Source: Leptospira semungkisensis (GTDB lineage: Bacteria; Spirochaetota; Leptospiria; Leptospirales; Leptospiraceae). From it: a DNA stretch of 64,000 bases. The stretch is from the NCBI RefSeq assembly GCF_004770055.1, contig NZ_RQEP01000005.1, positions 496,001 through 560,000 of the forward strand, read 5' to 3'. Shown here in pieces: positions 49,282 through 58,183 of this stretch (position 1 is the stretch's first letter; each line of letters begins with the position of its first letter). The notes under the pieces are model-generated. The model saw nothing but the letters and a program-made list of their open reading frames with translations. It was not told where the DNA came from and made no database searches. The position numbers were made by a program, and so were the translations under genes.

Positions 49282-51702
49282 TTAAGTCGGGTCCGGCACC
49301 ATATTCGCATAATATTGTAGAAGGTCCCCATCAAGGGCCTTGATCATCTCGTCTTCTTTCCGGATGAATTTTCTGGACTGAAGAACCTTAAGTCCTCGGT
49401 TCAGGATTTCTCCAGTATCTTTGGTGAGATAATTTCCCTTTCTGGTCAGTATCCTTTCTGCGATCATCTTCTCCAAATCGGAAAGACTGATCTCTCCTCC
49501 CGCTTCCATTAGAAGTTTTGCAACTAGATGGTTCGGCAGGATCCTATGATGCGCCTGCCATTCTCTAGAAATCTCCATGGAGATAGAAAGTGTTGGATCA
49601 TCCTCGTGGATATAACGAGAAACCGGAATAGGTTCGCAGAGATCCATATATACTTCCGTTCTCTTAAATAAGAAATCTCTAAAGGACAAATGAATATCTT
49701 TGCCGGTAAATTCCACATCTTCCGGAACATTTTCGTAAGACAGAACGATTGGAACTACAAGAACTTCACTTCCAGTATGCTTGAAAGCTTCGACAGAAGT
49801 AGAAAGAATTCCGGTCTTAATCGGAATAATTCCGCCGGTTCTAGAGCGAGTGCCTTCTGGATATACCAATGTAGGAATTCCTGCCTCTAACATCATGGTA
49901 GAATATTGGGTCAGACATTCTAAATAGAGAAGATTTCTGTTCCTTTTTCTATCTACCATATAGGCGCCGAGCGATTTCAGAACCCGAGCGAGTCCTGGAG
50001 TTGCCATCACCTTCTTGTCCGCTGCATATCTGGGAACAGGCAGACCTAACCAACGCAGACCGAAAGCGACTTCTATAGAATCCAAATGAGATCTATGAGT
50101 CGGAGTATAAAGAATATCATAACGGGAAGCTAACGCTTTGATCTCCTTAATCTGTCCTCCGATCTTAGGCAAACCTCCTCCAGGCTTGAATCCCCCGATC
50201 GCAAAACGCGCGGGAGCTACTAAATGGATAAGCGATTCACGGAAGAAAGGACTGTATTCATCTGCAATCTCAGAAACATAGAACTCAACTAACCTTTCCA
50301 AATTCCGAGTATGTTTCTTTTCATACGTTTCTTCCGCTTCTTGCCAAAGAACGATCTCTTTCGGAAGAAGAAAAAGATCTGTGCCTGCTTCATTCTCCAC
50401 CGCTTCAGCGTATCTCTTCTCCAAGGATTTGATCTGAAGGCCTGCTTGTTTTAAGATACGATCCGCCATTCCAGGCTGAGAATGAACATGACGCAGTACT
50501 CTTCTTCTAAGCGCTTGTTGGAATTCCTTTCCGGAAGCGAGAGTCAATCCAAAACGTTTGCGCGCAGTACGGGAAATATTTCGTATCTCATCACTTGTAG
50601 ATTTAGAAACGAAACGGATCATCTCCGTAGGAGAAACCTTTCTAGTAAGAACTTCGAAAAGAGTCGTAAATAAAGGTAGTTCGACTTTCTTCTCTTCCGC
50701 CAGATCAAGAATAGTAGAGAGAGAATAAGCTCCTTCTACATGACTTTCGCTTTGGCTCATTTCCTTTTGGATGAATTCTTTTGGATTGAAGAATAACTCG
50801 ATTCTCTCCAACAGATTTGGAGAATCTTCTCCAGAGATCAGCTTTCGAATAAATCTTTGTCCGTAAGCGCGGTTTCTGCTCGATCTGGATGTAGCTGTAG
50901 TGATTAGGTCCGCCAATCCGAATTCCATAGCAGGTTTTGCAGGAAGATCCAACGCGTTCAATAAACTAAGTATTTCAGAAAAACCTAAACTGATTAGCTC
51001 TCCTTCAAAATTAGAACCGCATTCCGGGATCCCACTCAAGATCCCGCAAGCGATTGCTATCGGATTCTTCATCACTCCGACTAGTTCTAAGGAACGGATA
51101 TCTTCAAAAGTTTTAATATGATTTCTAGGGCCTGAAAAAAGTCCTTCGATTACCTCGGAACCCCTCTCGCCAGACGATGCAATAGAAAAGAAACTATGCT
51201 TTCCCTTTGCCATTTCAGAAAGAAGATTTGGACCGGCGACTGCAACATATTCAAGATCCAGCTTATCCTTTATCTCTCTGACTTTTAAAACATAATCGGA
51301 GAATGTGACTGCGTTCGTTTTCTTTCTGGTGGAAGTGGAAACGAGGCCTTTCGTAAACGCGACCATCGTATGTTCTTCGTCGGGCGAAAGAACGGAAGAG
51401 ATTCGATCGACCACGTTTTCAGTCTGTCGAGAAGGAACTGCAATGATAATGACCCAAGATCCTTTGGATAAAAATTCAAAATCGCTTACTACCTGAATAT
51501 TGTTCGGAAGAGGGACATGATCGTCCAAAAACTCCGTAGTTCTATCCTTCTGCATGCGATCCGCATTCTTCTTATCAAAGTACCAAAGAAAAAGATTTTC
51601 AGTCTTTTCCGAAAGAGACACGGAAAGATGAACTCCCATGGGCCCGCCGCCGAAAATTGCTATGTTCTTAAAGCGGGGCGGAACTTCTTCCAAATCAATC
51701 AT
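49282..51702 (-). CDS. Fusion of glycerol-3-phosphate dehydrogenase and glycerolipid acyltransferase
   Basis: An 806-residue two-part enzyme. Residues 1 to about 340 are GpsA: NIAIFGGGPMGVHLS, FTKGL, AGPNLLSEMAKGKHS, the catalytic lysine in GVMKNPIAIACGI, the Asp in FGLADLITTATS and the SRNRAYGQRF phosphate-binding loop; all expected active residues are present. Residues about 450-700 are a PlsB/PlsC-type acyltransferase: PTHRSHLDS (HX4D), KSLGAYMVDRKR, VYPEGTRSRTG and VPIVLSYE. The order of steps, DHAP to glycerol-3-phosphate to acyl-glycerol-3-phosphate, would be coupled in one chain at the membrane. The C-terminal arm after 700 is unassigned. ATG 51702 follows a GGAACGAG; TTG 51705 is the longer option. 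Confidence 0.9.
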   Translation of the reverse strand: MIDLEEVPPRFKNIAIFGGGPMGVHLSVSLSEKTENLFLWYFDKKNADRMQKDRTTEFLDDHVPLPNNIQVVSDFEFLSKGSWVIIIAVPSRQTENVVDRISSVLSPDEEHTMVAFTKGLVSTSTRKKTNAVTFSDYVLKVREIKDKLDLEYVAVAGPNLLSEMAKGKHSFFSIASSGERGSEVIEGLFSGPRNHIKTFEDIRSLELVGVMKNPIAIACGILSGIPECGSNFEGELISLGFSEILSLLNALDLPAKPAMEFGLADLITTATSRSSRNRAYGQRFIRKLISGEDSPNLLERIELFFNPKEFIQKEMSQSESHVEGAYSLSTILDLAEEKKVELPLFTTLFEVLTRKVSPTEMIRFVSKSTSDEIRNISRTARKRFGLTLASGKEFQQALRRRVLRHVHSQPGMADRILKQAGLQIKSLEKRYAEAVENEAGTDLFLLPKEIVLWQEAEETYEKKHTRNLERLVEFYVSEIADEYSPFFRESLIHLVAPARFAIGGFKPGGGLPKIGGQIKEIKALASRYDILYTPTHRSHLDSIEVAFGLRWLGLPVPRYAADKKVMATPGLARVLKSLGAYMVDRKRNRNLLYLECLTQYSTMMLEAGIPTLVYPEGTRSRTGGIIPIKTGILSTSVEAFKHTGSEVLVVPIVLSYENVPEDVEFTGKDIHLSFRDFLFKRTEVYMDLCEPIPVSRYIHEDDPTLSISMEISREWQAHHRILPNHLVAKLLMEAGGEISLSDLEKMIAERILTRKGNYLTKDTGEILNRGLKVLQSRKFIRKEDEMIKALDGDLLQYYANMVPDPT

Positions 51703-51979
51703 CAACTCGTTCCAATTTAATATTTATTTTTCCGGATACTTTCCCAATCGAAGAAGGGAAGAAAACCAATAAAATTCGCACACTTTTGCGATTGCGTTTC
51801 CTGTTTAAACCGAAAGCGTAGCGGTAAAGCATCTTCTTACGAAGTGCAATCTTCTAACCATCGCAATGAATGAAACATTGAACTCAATTTTTCGAAGAAA
51901 TTCCAGTTTTAAATTCTTATCCTCGCGATTTGGAAGAATAAAAAGCACATCTGCTTTCCATATTGAAAAAAGAAGCTCT

Positions 51980-52756
51980 TTGATTACAAAACGGTTTTAT
52001 TTCTATTCAATCTTTCTTCTCAGCTTCTTAGTGATCGATTGTTCAACTTATTGGGCTCATAGAAAGAACGATCTTGCTGATGTCTTTACCGCAGGAGTAG
52101 AGACTCCCGGTTATGGTGTAGGACTTAGGATCGGACCTTTAGCTACCGGATTCATCTTCCAAGGAGGAGAGAGCGCGCCCGGCAAAAGAGATCTTGGAAC
52201 CGGCTACGGATTACGAGGTGGAAGTTACGGATCTTATAGGTCCCAACAACTCGTGTTCGGATTCTTAGGCGGGGAAAAATTTCATTCTCTTCCAGACACT
52301 CCGGATCCTGTGGCGCCTAGTCCAAAGACAGAGCCAAAATCATCAGCTCAGGATCCTAGCTCTCCTGGATTTTTACTATTACCCGATTCTCCCGAAAATG
52401 AAGAAGATCCGAATCCTACTCCGGAACTTGCGAATGAGAGACAAAACACTAAAAGTTTTGAGATACGATATTTACAATTTTATAATAATCCTGTAGAAGA
52501 AAGAAGGAAGGCTAAGAAGGTCTTATTCTTTAAAAAATTCCTAGAACACTTGGATCCTGAAAAAAAGAACGAAGCGATCCAAACGTATCTGACCCAAAAC
52601 CCCAGAAGCAAAGATGATTATCCACTGGGTTTCCTCTTCGAAATAGAACTTTATATTTCTGTTAAGTACGGACTCAGATTAGGCTTCAATATCGGCGAAT
52701 TCGTGGACTTTCTGCTAGGATTTACCGGATTGGATCTGATGGAAGACGATCTTTAA
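51980..52756 (+). CDS. Putative lipoprotein, Leptospira type
   Basis: A protein of about 258 residues with a lipoprotein signal (KRFYFYSIFLLSFLVIDC). The frame is open from an ATG at 51866, but then 38 residues would precede the signal; the TTG at 51980 has AAGAAG 5 bases upstream and gives a normal signal peptide. After the Cys it shows YWAHRKNDLADVFTAGVE, a Gly-rich block (GTGYGLRGGSYGSY), a Pro/Ser/Asp-rich linker near residues 105-155 and a charged helical C-terminal half ending in GLRLGFNIGEFVDFLLGF. The function is unknown. I recall similar paralogous lipoproteins in leptospires. The start choice is uncertain. Confidence 0.7.
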   Translation: MITKRFYFYSIFLLSFLVIDCSTYWAHRKNDLADVFTAGVETPGYGVGLRIGPLATGFIFQGGESAPGKRDLGTGYGLRGGSYGSYRSQQLVFGFLGGEKFHSLPDTPDPVAPSPKTEPKSSAQDPSSPGFLLLPDSPENEEDPNPTPELANERQNTKSFEIRYLQFYNNPVEERRKAKKVLFFKKFLEHLDPEKKNEAIQTYLTQNPRSKDDYPLGFLFEIELYISVKYGLRLGFNIGEFVDFLLGFTGLDLMEDDL

Positions 52757-52776
52757 GAGTCTTAAAGAAGAAATAA

Positions 52777-52803
52777 AAAAGGCCGTGCAAATCACGGCCT
52801 TTT
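52777..52803. terminator. Bidirectional terminator between convergent lipoprotein genes
   Basis: AAAAGGCCGTG and CACGGCCTTTT form a perfect 11-pair stem with a 5-base loop, A run before and T run after. It terminates both convergent genes. Confidence 0.9.
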
Positions 52804-52825
52804 CAAACTAGTTCGAAAAATTCGA

Positions 52826-53188
52826 TTAAAGCTTGTATTCGTATTTTTTGATCACGCCTTTTTTATCAACGATCACTCTGATGAACTTGGTGTTCTCATT
52901 GATGCGAGAAGGTTTCTCAGCAAGGGTCTTGTACGAATTTTTTTGATACGTGGTAGATTCCATATACCACTCAAGCAGAGATCCGTCTTGGGTATTTTCT
53001 TCGACAGTAGGAGTTCCTAAGACCGCTTCGGCCTTAATCCTTTTGTCTCCTTCTTTGATCATGCTGGCTTCGATAGTGCGAATATCCGAATTAGGCTGAT
53101 ATGCCGGCTCGGATTTTTTTTCTTCGGAGGAACAAGCTCCTATAAGAAGAACTGCGACAAATAAAATCGCAGAAAGTATTCGTTTCAT
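52826..53188 (-). CDS. Small lipoprotein, BamE/SmpA-like fold suspected
   Basis: A 120-residue lipoprotein: signal FVAVLLIGACSSEEKK, lipidated Cys near residue 19. The mature part has the order AEAVLGTPTVEENTQDG, LLEWYMESTTY, and a closing FIRVIVDKKGVIKKYEY, which resembles the SmpA/OmlA (BamE) fold of outer-membrane assembly lipoproteins. The likeness is structural and low in identity. The ATG has AGGAG upstream. It is separated from ohrR by about 70 bases. Confidence 0.75.
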   Translation of the reverse strand: MKRILSAILFVAVLLIGACSSEEKKSEPAYQPNSDIRTIEASMIKEGDKRIKAEAVLGTPTVEENTQDGSLLEWYMESTTYQKNSYKTLAEKPSRINENTKFIRVIVDKKGVIKKYEYKL

Positions 53189-53256
53189 TCTAAAACTCCT
53201 CAGCGCGAGTAGGCGCCATTTAAAGCGGCTCTATAGTTTTCGATAAAACGGATTTG

Positions 53257-53706
53257 TCACGCCGAATTTCTTACTTTTTCCTCCAGATGAAGCATAAGTT
53301 TGTCTAAATCTTTTTTCATAGCGACCACCTTCTCTACCACTAGTCCAGAACTTTCCAGTAAACGTTCCGGAATGCAGAGAGCCTTCTTGCGTAGGTTGCG
53401 GCCTTTGATCGTCAGTCGGACAACAAGATTGCGTTCATCCTCTTCGGATCTCGCCCTTGTCAAGAACCCATTCTTTTCCATCTTCTTTAATAAAGGAGTC
53501 AAGGTCCCTGAATCCAAGAAGAGACGATCTCCTATTTCTTTCAAAGGAATAGAATCCGTCTCCCAGAGAACAAGTAACACCAAATACTGAGAATACGTTA
53601 TGCCCATTTCTTCCAGAAGCGGACGGTACAAAGCCGTTACCGCCCTGGAAGTTGCATAAAGAGAGAAGCAAAGCTGCTTTTCTAACTTTAGAGATTCGTA
53701 ATTCAA
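53257..53706 (-). CDS. ohrR: OhrR-type MarR regulator (organic peroxide sensor)
   Basis: A 149-residue winged-helix MarR protein. It matches OhrR closely: KQLCFSLYATSRAVTALYRP carries the peroxide-reactive cysteine (C13), followed by ITYSQYLVLLVLWE, GDRLFLDSGTLTPLLKKME and RSEEDERNLVVRLT. OhrR dimers repress peroxidase genes until the Cys is oxidised by organic hydroperoxide. Here the target is presumably its own operon, through the operator at 54207-54239. It starts at TTG, overlapping the gpx stop as TTGA. The partner is a glutathione peroxidase rather than the usual Ohr. Confidence 0.9.
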   Translation of the reverse strand: MNYESLKLEKQLCFSLYATSRAVTALYRPLLEEMGITYSQYLVLLVLWETDSIPLKEIGDRLFLDSGTLTPLLKKMEKNGFLTRARSEEDERNLVVRLTIKGRNLRKKALCIPERLLESSGLVVEKVVAMKKDLDKLMLHLEEKVRNSA

Positions 53707-54188
53707 GTGGATAAGAGTTCCAGGATCTTGCTGTCAATTTTTTCAGGCGGAGTAAGAGTTGCAAATCTCTTGATCACATTTCCCTTTCTATCGACTAAGA
53801 ATTTAGTAAAGTTCCACTTAATGGACTTGCCGAAGAGACCTGGAGCCTTCTTCTTTAAGAATTGATATATAGGGTGAGTTCCTTCTCCGTTCACTTCGAT
53901 CTTTTTGAAAAGAGGAAAGCTCACTCCGAAATTCACTTGGCAGAAGTTTTGAATCTCCGAATCAGTTCCAGGCTCTTGGTGACCAAATTGGTCGCATGGA
54001 AAGCCAAGAATTTCTAATCCTTGGGACTTGTATTTCTCATACATTTCTTGGAGACCTTTGTATTGAGGAGTGAAGCCGCATTGGCTTGCAGTGTTTACGA
54101 TCAGTAAAACTTTTCCCTTATAGTCTTCCAATTTTTTTTCGGTTCCGTTGTTTAGAGTAGCAGTTAGTTCGTATAAATTCTGAGCCAC
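53703..54188 (-). CDS. gpx: Glutathione peroxidase (Cys type)
   Basis: A 161-residue thiol peroxidase of the GPx family that reduces hydroperoxides. The active-site motif is VNTASQCGFTPQYKGL, with Cys in place of Sec; the resolving Cys lies in ILGFPCDQFGHQEPG, and WNFTKFLVDRKG is the third conserved block. Bacterial Cys-GPx usually uses thioredoxin. The start is GTG with AGGAGG 9 bases upstream. An OhrR-type operator lies 20-50 bases before the start, so it is probably derepressed by organic peroxide. Confidence 0.93.
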   Translation of the reverse strand: MAQNLYELTATLNNGTEKKLEDYKGKVLLIVNTASQCGFTPQYKGLQEMYEKYKSQGLEILGFPCDQFGHQEPGTDSEIQNFCQVNFGVSFPLFKKIEVNGEGTHPIYQFLKKKAPGLFGKSIKWNFTKFLVDRKGNVIKRFATLTPPEKIDSKILELLST

Positions 54189-54206
54189 GTCTTAGTACCT
54201 CCTAGT

Positions 54207-54239
54207 TTACAAAATAGATTGTATACAATTTAATTTTGT
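54207..54239 (-). promoter_or_regulatory. OhrR-type operator upstream of gpx-ohrR
   Basis: The 33 bases contain a near-palindrome centred on TTGTATACAA. The left arm ACAAAATAGATTGTA mirrors the right arm TACAATTTAATTTTGT with one indel and one change. Known OhrR operators share the TACAATT-AATTGTA pattern. It lies 19-51 bases before the gpx GTG, where a repressor would cover the promoter. Confidence 0.85.
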
Positions 54240-54427
54240 TCAATCATTTTTTACCTGATTTCTAAAATCTTTTTCTATTTCCATTGAGTAAAACTCCGAG
54301 ACTCGGGTCGGTTTTAGGCGATTTGAAGATGAAAGAAGGAAGAGAAACGAGATCTTTTTCAAAAAGACTCATAAATTTTTCCAAGGATTTCTCTAACGGC
54401 ACAACGTAATAGATGAGGAAAAACAAA

Positions 54428-54781
54428 ATGAGATTTAACACATTATTTCACCCACAGGGATCCGATCCCAATGCGCCAATGGAGACAGTTCAATCCGATT
54501 GGGAAGAAGCTATCTTAGTATGTACAAAATGTGCTTCTAAATTCCGAGGAGAGTTCTTTAACGGAAGAACAAGATTAAGGTCGGAACTAAAAGATACTCT
54601 TCGCTCTGAAGGAGTTCGCAACGTAAGAGTCATGGAAGTTTCCTGCCTGGACGTATGCGAAAGAGACAAGATCGCGATTACAAGCACCAGATTCTCAAAG
54701 ATGGGAAGAGCCATCCTTCTCGTTCCGCCTGGAGTTTCTGCTGAAAGAGTTTTGAAAGGACTGAACGATCTCAAATCTTAA
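54428..54781 (+). CDS. Thioredoxin-like (2Fe-2S) ferredoxin-domain protein
   Basis: A 117-residue protein with four cysteines in the ferredoxin-like arrangement: ILVCTKCASKFRGEF then VMEVSCLDVCERDKIAI. These are the pattern of (2Fe-2S) thioredoxin-like ferredoxins, and also of predicted metal-binding DUF1636-like proteins. It is probably an electron-transfer or metal-binding protein. Partner unknown. The ATG at 54428 has GAGG 9 bases upstream; an earlier ATG at 54413 has none. It is divergent from gpx and convergent with the porin gene, overlapping it by 11 bases. Confidence 0.8.
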   Translation: MRFNTLFHPQGSDPNAPMETVQSDWEEAILVCTKCASKFRGEFFNGRTRLRSELKDTLRSEGVRNVRVMEVSCLDVCERDKIAITSTRFSKMGRAILLVPPGVSAERVLKGLNDLKS

Positions 54782-56162
54782 GAGATAGAGAAAAGATAAA
54801 CATACGATCCAATCTAGAAGTGGTATTGTGTTCGTAAGGATAAATAGAATCCATTGAGCGTCTGTATTGGTATGTAAATCTAAGTAAGATCGCAGGATCA
54901 GGATTATAATCCAAGGTTCCGGTCGCTCCTCCTGTTTGGAATCCATCCTTAGTATTGGTTACTACGATCATCTGATCCCTGTCCAAGTATCTTTCTAAAC
55001 GAGCTCCGATTCTCCAATCAGGCAAGAATCTGTACGCGACCCAAAGGTTTCCTACATACACTTGTCTGTAAGCGTTACTATCGCCTCGCACATAATAAGA
55101 ACGATCCGGAGTGTACACAAGATTCTGACTGCTCGCTCTTTCTTGGTAAGCAACGTCGAAGGAAGAGGCGAAAGTAAGTGCGTGAGTCGGCTTCCATTCG
55201 GCGATAAAGTTATTATAGTATCTCGTCTCTTTGGGAACTGCAGTTGGCTGCTCATTTCCCATGAACGTATTCCAACGAAGCATAATATTCGGACGAGGGT
55301 TGTATTCTAAGCGAAACCCTCCCGACATGTCCTTATTATTATCCGTCACGACTTGGTATCCATTGTCCAAGTGTAATTGATAGGAGAGTTTATTCGTAAT
55401 CTTTCCACTCAATCGAAAACCGGAAACGTAATATGGTACGTAATCTAGAGAAAACGCTCTTGTATAAACGAAGTTCTCATGAGAGATCCAAGACTCATAT
55501 CCTAGATGACCGAAATAAATCCCAGCATCCAGCCATGTAGACTTGCCCAACTTAATTCCAGCGTACGCTTCCTGCATATTACGGATCGAAAACTCATTGG
55601 AAGTTTTGCCTGTGGTACCTTCTCCCACATAGTTTGCAACTACCGAGGTCCCGAATTGAAGAGCTAACCTTCCTCTATATTTATCCGTTTCTACTTTTCC
55701 ATCTATATAAGCTAGATTGATATTGTACTCGTTGGTTCTAGTTGCTTGCGTCGTATAAGATAATTCTTTAGAATCGGGGCGATTCAAACTGGCATTATAA
55801 TAACCATCTATGAAAAATCCGAATTGGACCGGGATGACCGCGTTTTCCTTTTTCTTAGGATTCAATTCTTCCGATTTGGAAAAAGTCTCCTCTTCTTCCT
55901 CATTCTCTTTTTTATTTTGAGAAGAAGACGACGACTTATCCTTCTCTTTAGAAGGCTGATCTCCTTTCTTCAAATCCGGTTCCTGGCTCGGCTCTTTTTC
56001 CTCGGTCGATCCTTCATTTGGGTTTTTGACCCCCGCCGAAGTCTGTTGGGTAAAGACCTTGGACGGTTTCTGAGCAATCGAATTCTCTTCTGCTTCCGTT
56101 TCTGAGACGGGAAGAGAGAATCCCACCGCGATGAGGATCACCGAGACGCATTTATTTTTCAT
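54771..56162 (-). CDS. Outer-membrane beta-barrel porin (BBP2/OmpL-like)
   Basis: A 463-residue outer-membrane protein. The signal peptide is KCVSVILIAVGFSLPVSETEA. A low-complexity Lys/Glu/Ser/Pro domain at about residues 30-110 follows. The barrel starts at VQFGFFIDGYYNASLNRP and has alternating strands with aromatic girdles, e.g. YNINLAYIDGKVETDKYRGR and GIYFGHLGYESWIS, and ends in FIFSLSLKI. It resembles the BBP2 (OmpL-like) porin family. The ATG at 56162 is chosen because a GGA lies 6 bases upstream and gives a standard signal; earlier starts exist at 56198 and 56189. Confidence 0.85.
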   Translation of the reverse strand: MKNKCVSVILIAVGFSLPVSETEAEENSIAQKPSKVFTQQTSAGVKNPNEGSTEEKEPSQEPDLKKGDQPSKEKDKSSSSSQNKKENEEEEETFSKSEELNPKKKENAVIPVQFGFFIDGYYNASLNRPDSKELSYTTQATRTNEYNINLAYIDGKVETDKYRGRLALQFGTSVVANYVGEGTTGKTSNEFSIRNMQEAYAGIKLGKSTWLDAGIYFGHLGYESWISHENFVYTRAFSLDYVPYYVSGFRLSGKITNKLSYQLHLDNGYQVVTDNNKDMSGGFRLEYNPRPNIMLRWNTFMGNEQPTAVPKETRYYNNFIAEWKPTHALTFASSFDVAYQERASSQNLVYTPDRSYYVRGDSNAYRQVYVGNLWVAYRFLPDWRIGARLERYLDRDQMIVVTNTKDGFQTGGATGTLDYNPDPAILLRFTYQYRRSMDSIYPYEHNTTSRLDRMFIFSLSLKI

Positions 56163-56389
56163 CGATTCCAATCGTTTCAGGACAAACATCGAATCCATCA
56201 ATTTTCGAAAGGGTAAATTTTCTTTACGGAACCTTAACGATCCGATAGACGTTTATAACGATATTCAAAGAAAAAATAAGAATGGCACTGAATTTCCGCA
56301 AGATTAGCCTCGATCGCGAGAGGAAAGAGTGAACCTTCTTCTGAAAAAAGTCTAATTAAAATTAATCCCTACACAAAGGAACCGCATTG

Positions 56390-58183
56390 ATGGAAGAAAA
56401 AAGTCTATTACTTACCGCAATCATTCTACTCACTACGGCCGTTCTATGCGTGCCTGTCTTCAAGAAACTAGGGATCGGATCCATCATAGGATACGTGGTC
56501 GGAGGAATTCTTATCGGGCCGCATGGGATCCGATTGGTCACAGGAGGGACGGAGATCCTTCACTTTGCCGAATTCGGAGTAGTATTGCTTTTATTTTTGA
56601 TCGGGCTTGAGCTTCGTCCTCAAACTCTTTGGGTCTTAAGAAAACCGGTATTCGGAATGGGACTAGTGCAGGTGGCTTTGACCTCCTTCTTACTTGCAGT
56701 AACTATCGGTTATCTTTTCCATTTGGGATTTTTAGCCTCCGTTATTCTGGGCTTGAGTTTGTCCCTCTCTTCGACTGCATTCGCTCTCCAATCCTTAGCG
56801 GAAAAAAATCAGTTAAAGACATCTTATGGGAGATCCGCTTTTGCCATTCTACTCTTCCAGGACTTGGCAGTTATTCCGGTCATGGCCATCTTACCTATGG
56901 CTGCACTCACTCCTGAAAACTCGGATGTAAACGGATTAGATTTTTATAAATTGGGAACTGCAGCATTAGCGATCTTTTTAGTGATCCTAAGCGGGCGTTT
57001 CTTAATGCGTCCCTTATTTAGATTGATAGCCGCTTCCGGGAACCACGAGATCTTTGTGGCGCTTTCCCTTCTTCTCGTATTGGGAGTTTCGCTGGCCATG
57101 GAGAAAGTAGGACTGTCCATGGCCTTGGGCTCCTTCTTAGGAGGAGTTCTTCTCGCCGACTCGGAATACAGACACGAGTTAGAAGCGAATCTAGAACCGT
57201 TCAAAGGACTATTGCTCGGACTATTCTTCTTGGCAGTGGGAATGTCCATGAACTTGGAGCTTCTGATCAATCATCCTTTTTTAATCTTAAGTTTGGCCCT
57301 CGGACTCATGGCGATCAAAGGAATCGTATTATTCGTGATCGGAAGGGTAGCAAAGTTAAATTCGGATTCTTCTATCAATCTTGCGGTGAGCATTTCTCAA
57401 GGTGGAGAATTCGCATTTGTAATTCTAAATGTGGCTTCTCAATTAAACGTGCTAAGCAAGGAGATCGCAGAGTATTCGATCGTGATTGTAACCGCTTCTA
57501 TGATGCTCACTCCTTTCTTCGGAATATTTAAGGAAAAGCTAATAAACCCTTACTTAAACAAAGAAGAAGAAAGACCAGCCGATCCGATCCACGAACAAAA
57601 CAGAGTGATCATCGCCGGTTTCGGAAGGGTTGGGCAAATCATTTCTCGTATGCTCTATCTACATAAGATAGGATTTACTGCTTTGGAGCATAATGCAGAC
57701 CAAGTGAATGCCGCTCGAAAATTCGGGCATAAGATCTATTACGGAGATGCGAGTCGTCTGGATTTACTGACTGCTGCTGGAGCGGCCCAGGCCGAGATTC
57801 TGGTCTTAGCGGTTCAGGATATGGAACTCTCTATTAAGATCGCGACTATAGCTAAGGAAAATTTCCCGAACTTGAAGATCATTGCTAGGGCGAGAAATAG
57901 AGCCCATTATTTCGATCTTTTAGAACTAGGAATCGAAACTATACGAAGGGACACATTTGCTTCTTCTTTAGAACTCGCTGAGGAAACACTGAAGGACCTT
58001 GGCTTCTTACCTTCCGAAGTGCAGTACTTCATTGATAAATTTAGAAGATATGATGAGGCAATGGTCAAACAGCAATACAAACTCCGTCATAACGAGAAGG
58101 AGCTGATTGCATTCTCCAGGAATGCAATCCGTCAGTTAGAAGATGCGTTCGCAGCAGACATGTTGCAGAAGGAAGCTTCTTAA
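56390..58183 (+). CDS. Kef-type cation/proton antiporter with RCK domain
   Basis: A 597-residue CPA2 antiporter. Residues 1-380 form about 12-13 helices with GSIIGYVVGGILIGPHGI, LFLIGLELRPQTLWVLR, LSLSLSSTAFALQSLAEK and LLFQDLAVIPVMAILP (the ion-site Asp). A TrkA-N (RCK) domain follows: NRVIIAGFGRVGQIISRML, ALEHNADQV, YYGDASRLDLLTAAGA. This layout fits KefB/KefC potassium efflux systems, gated by ligand or glutathione adducts. No KefF/KefG partner is encoded nearby. Start ATG 56390 is used; TTG 56387 is the longer frame. It overlaps the convergent GH114-like gene by 4 bases. Confidence 0.92.
   Translation: MEEKSLLLTAIILLTTAVLCVPVFKKLGIGSIIGYVVGGILIGPHGIRLVTGGTEILHFAEFGVVLLLFLIGLELRPQTLWVLRKPVFGMGLVQVALTSFLLAVTIGYLFHLGFLASVILGLSLSLSSTAFALQSLAEKNQLKTSYGRSAFAILLFQDLAVIPVMAILPMAALTPENSDVNGLDFYKLGTAALAIFLVILSGRFLMRPLFRLIAASGNHEIFVALSLLLVLGVSLAMEKVGLSMALGSFLGGVLLADSEYRHELEANLEPFKGLLLGLFFLAVGMSMNLELLINHPFLILSLALGLMAIKGIVLFVIGRVAKLNSDSSINLAVSISQGGEFAFVILNVASQLNVLSKEIAEYSIVIVTASMMLTPFFGIFKEKLINPYLNKEEERPADPIHEQNRVIIAGFGRVGQIISRMLYLHKIGFTALEHNADQVNAARKFGHKIYYGDASRLDLLTAAGAAQAEILVLAVQDMELSIKIATIAKENFPNLKIIARARNRAHYFDLLELGIETIRRDTFASSLELAEETLKDLGFLPSEVQYFIDKFRRYDEAMVKQQYKLRHNEKELIAFSRNAIRQLEDAFAADMLQKEAS

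Noticed and set aside
54300..54330. Short inverted repeat CCGAGACTCGG upstream of the ferredoxin-like gene
   Set aside because: The stem is only four pairs, with no T run, operator symmetry or promoter elements in register. Not enough to call.
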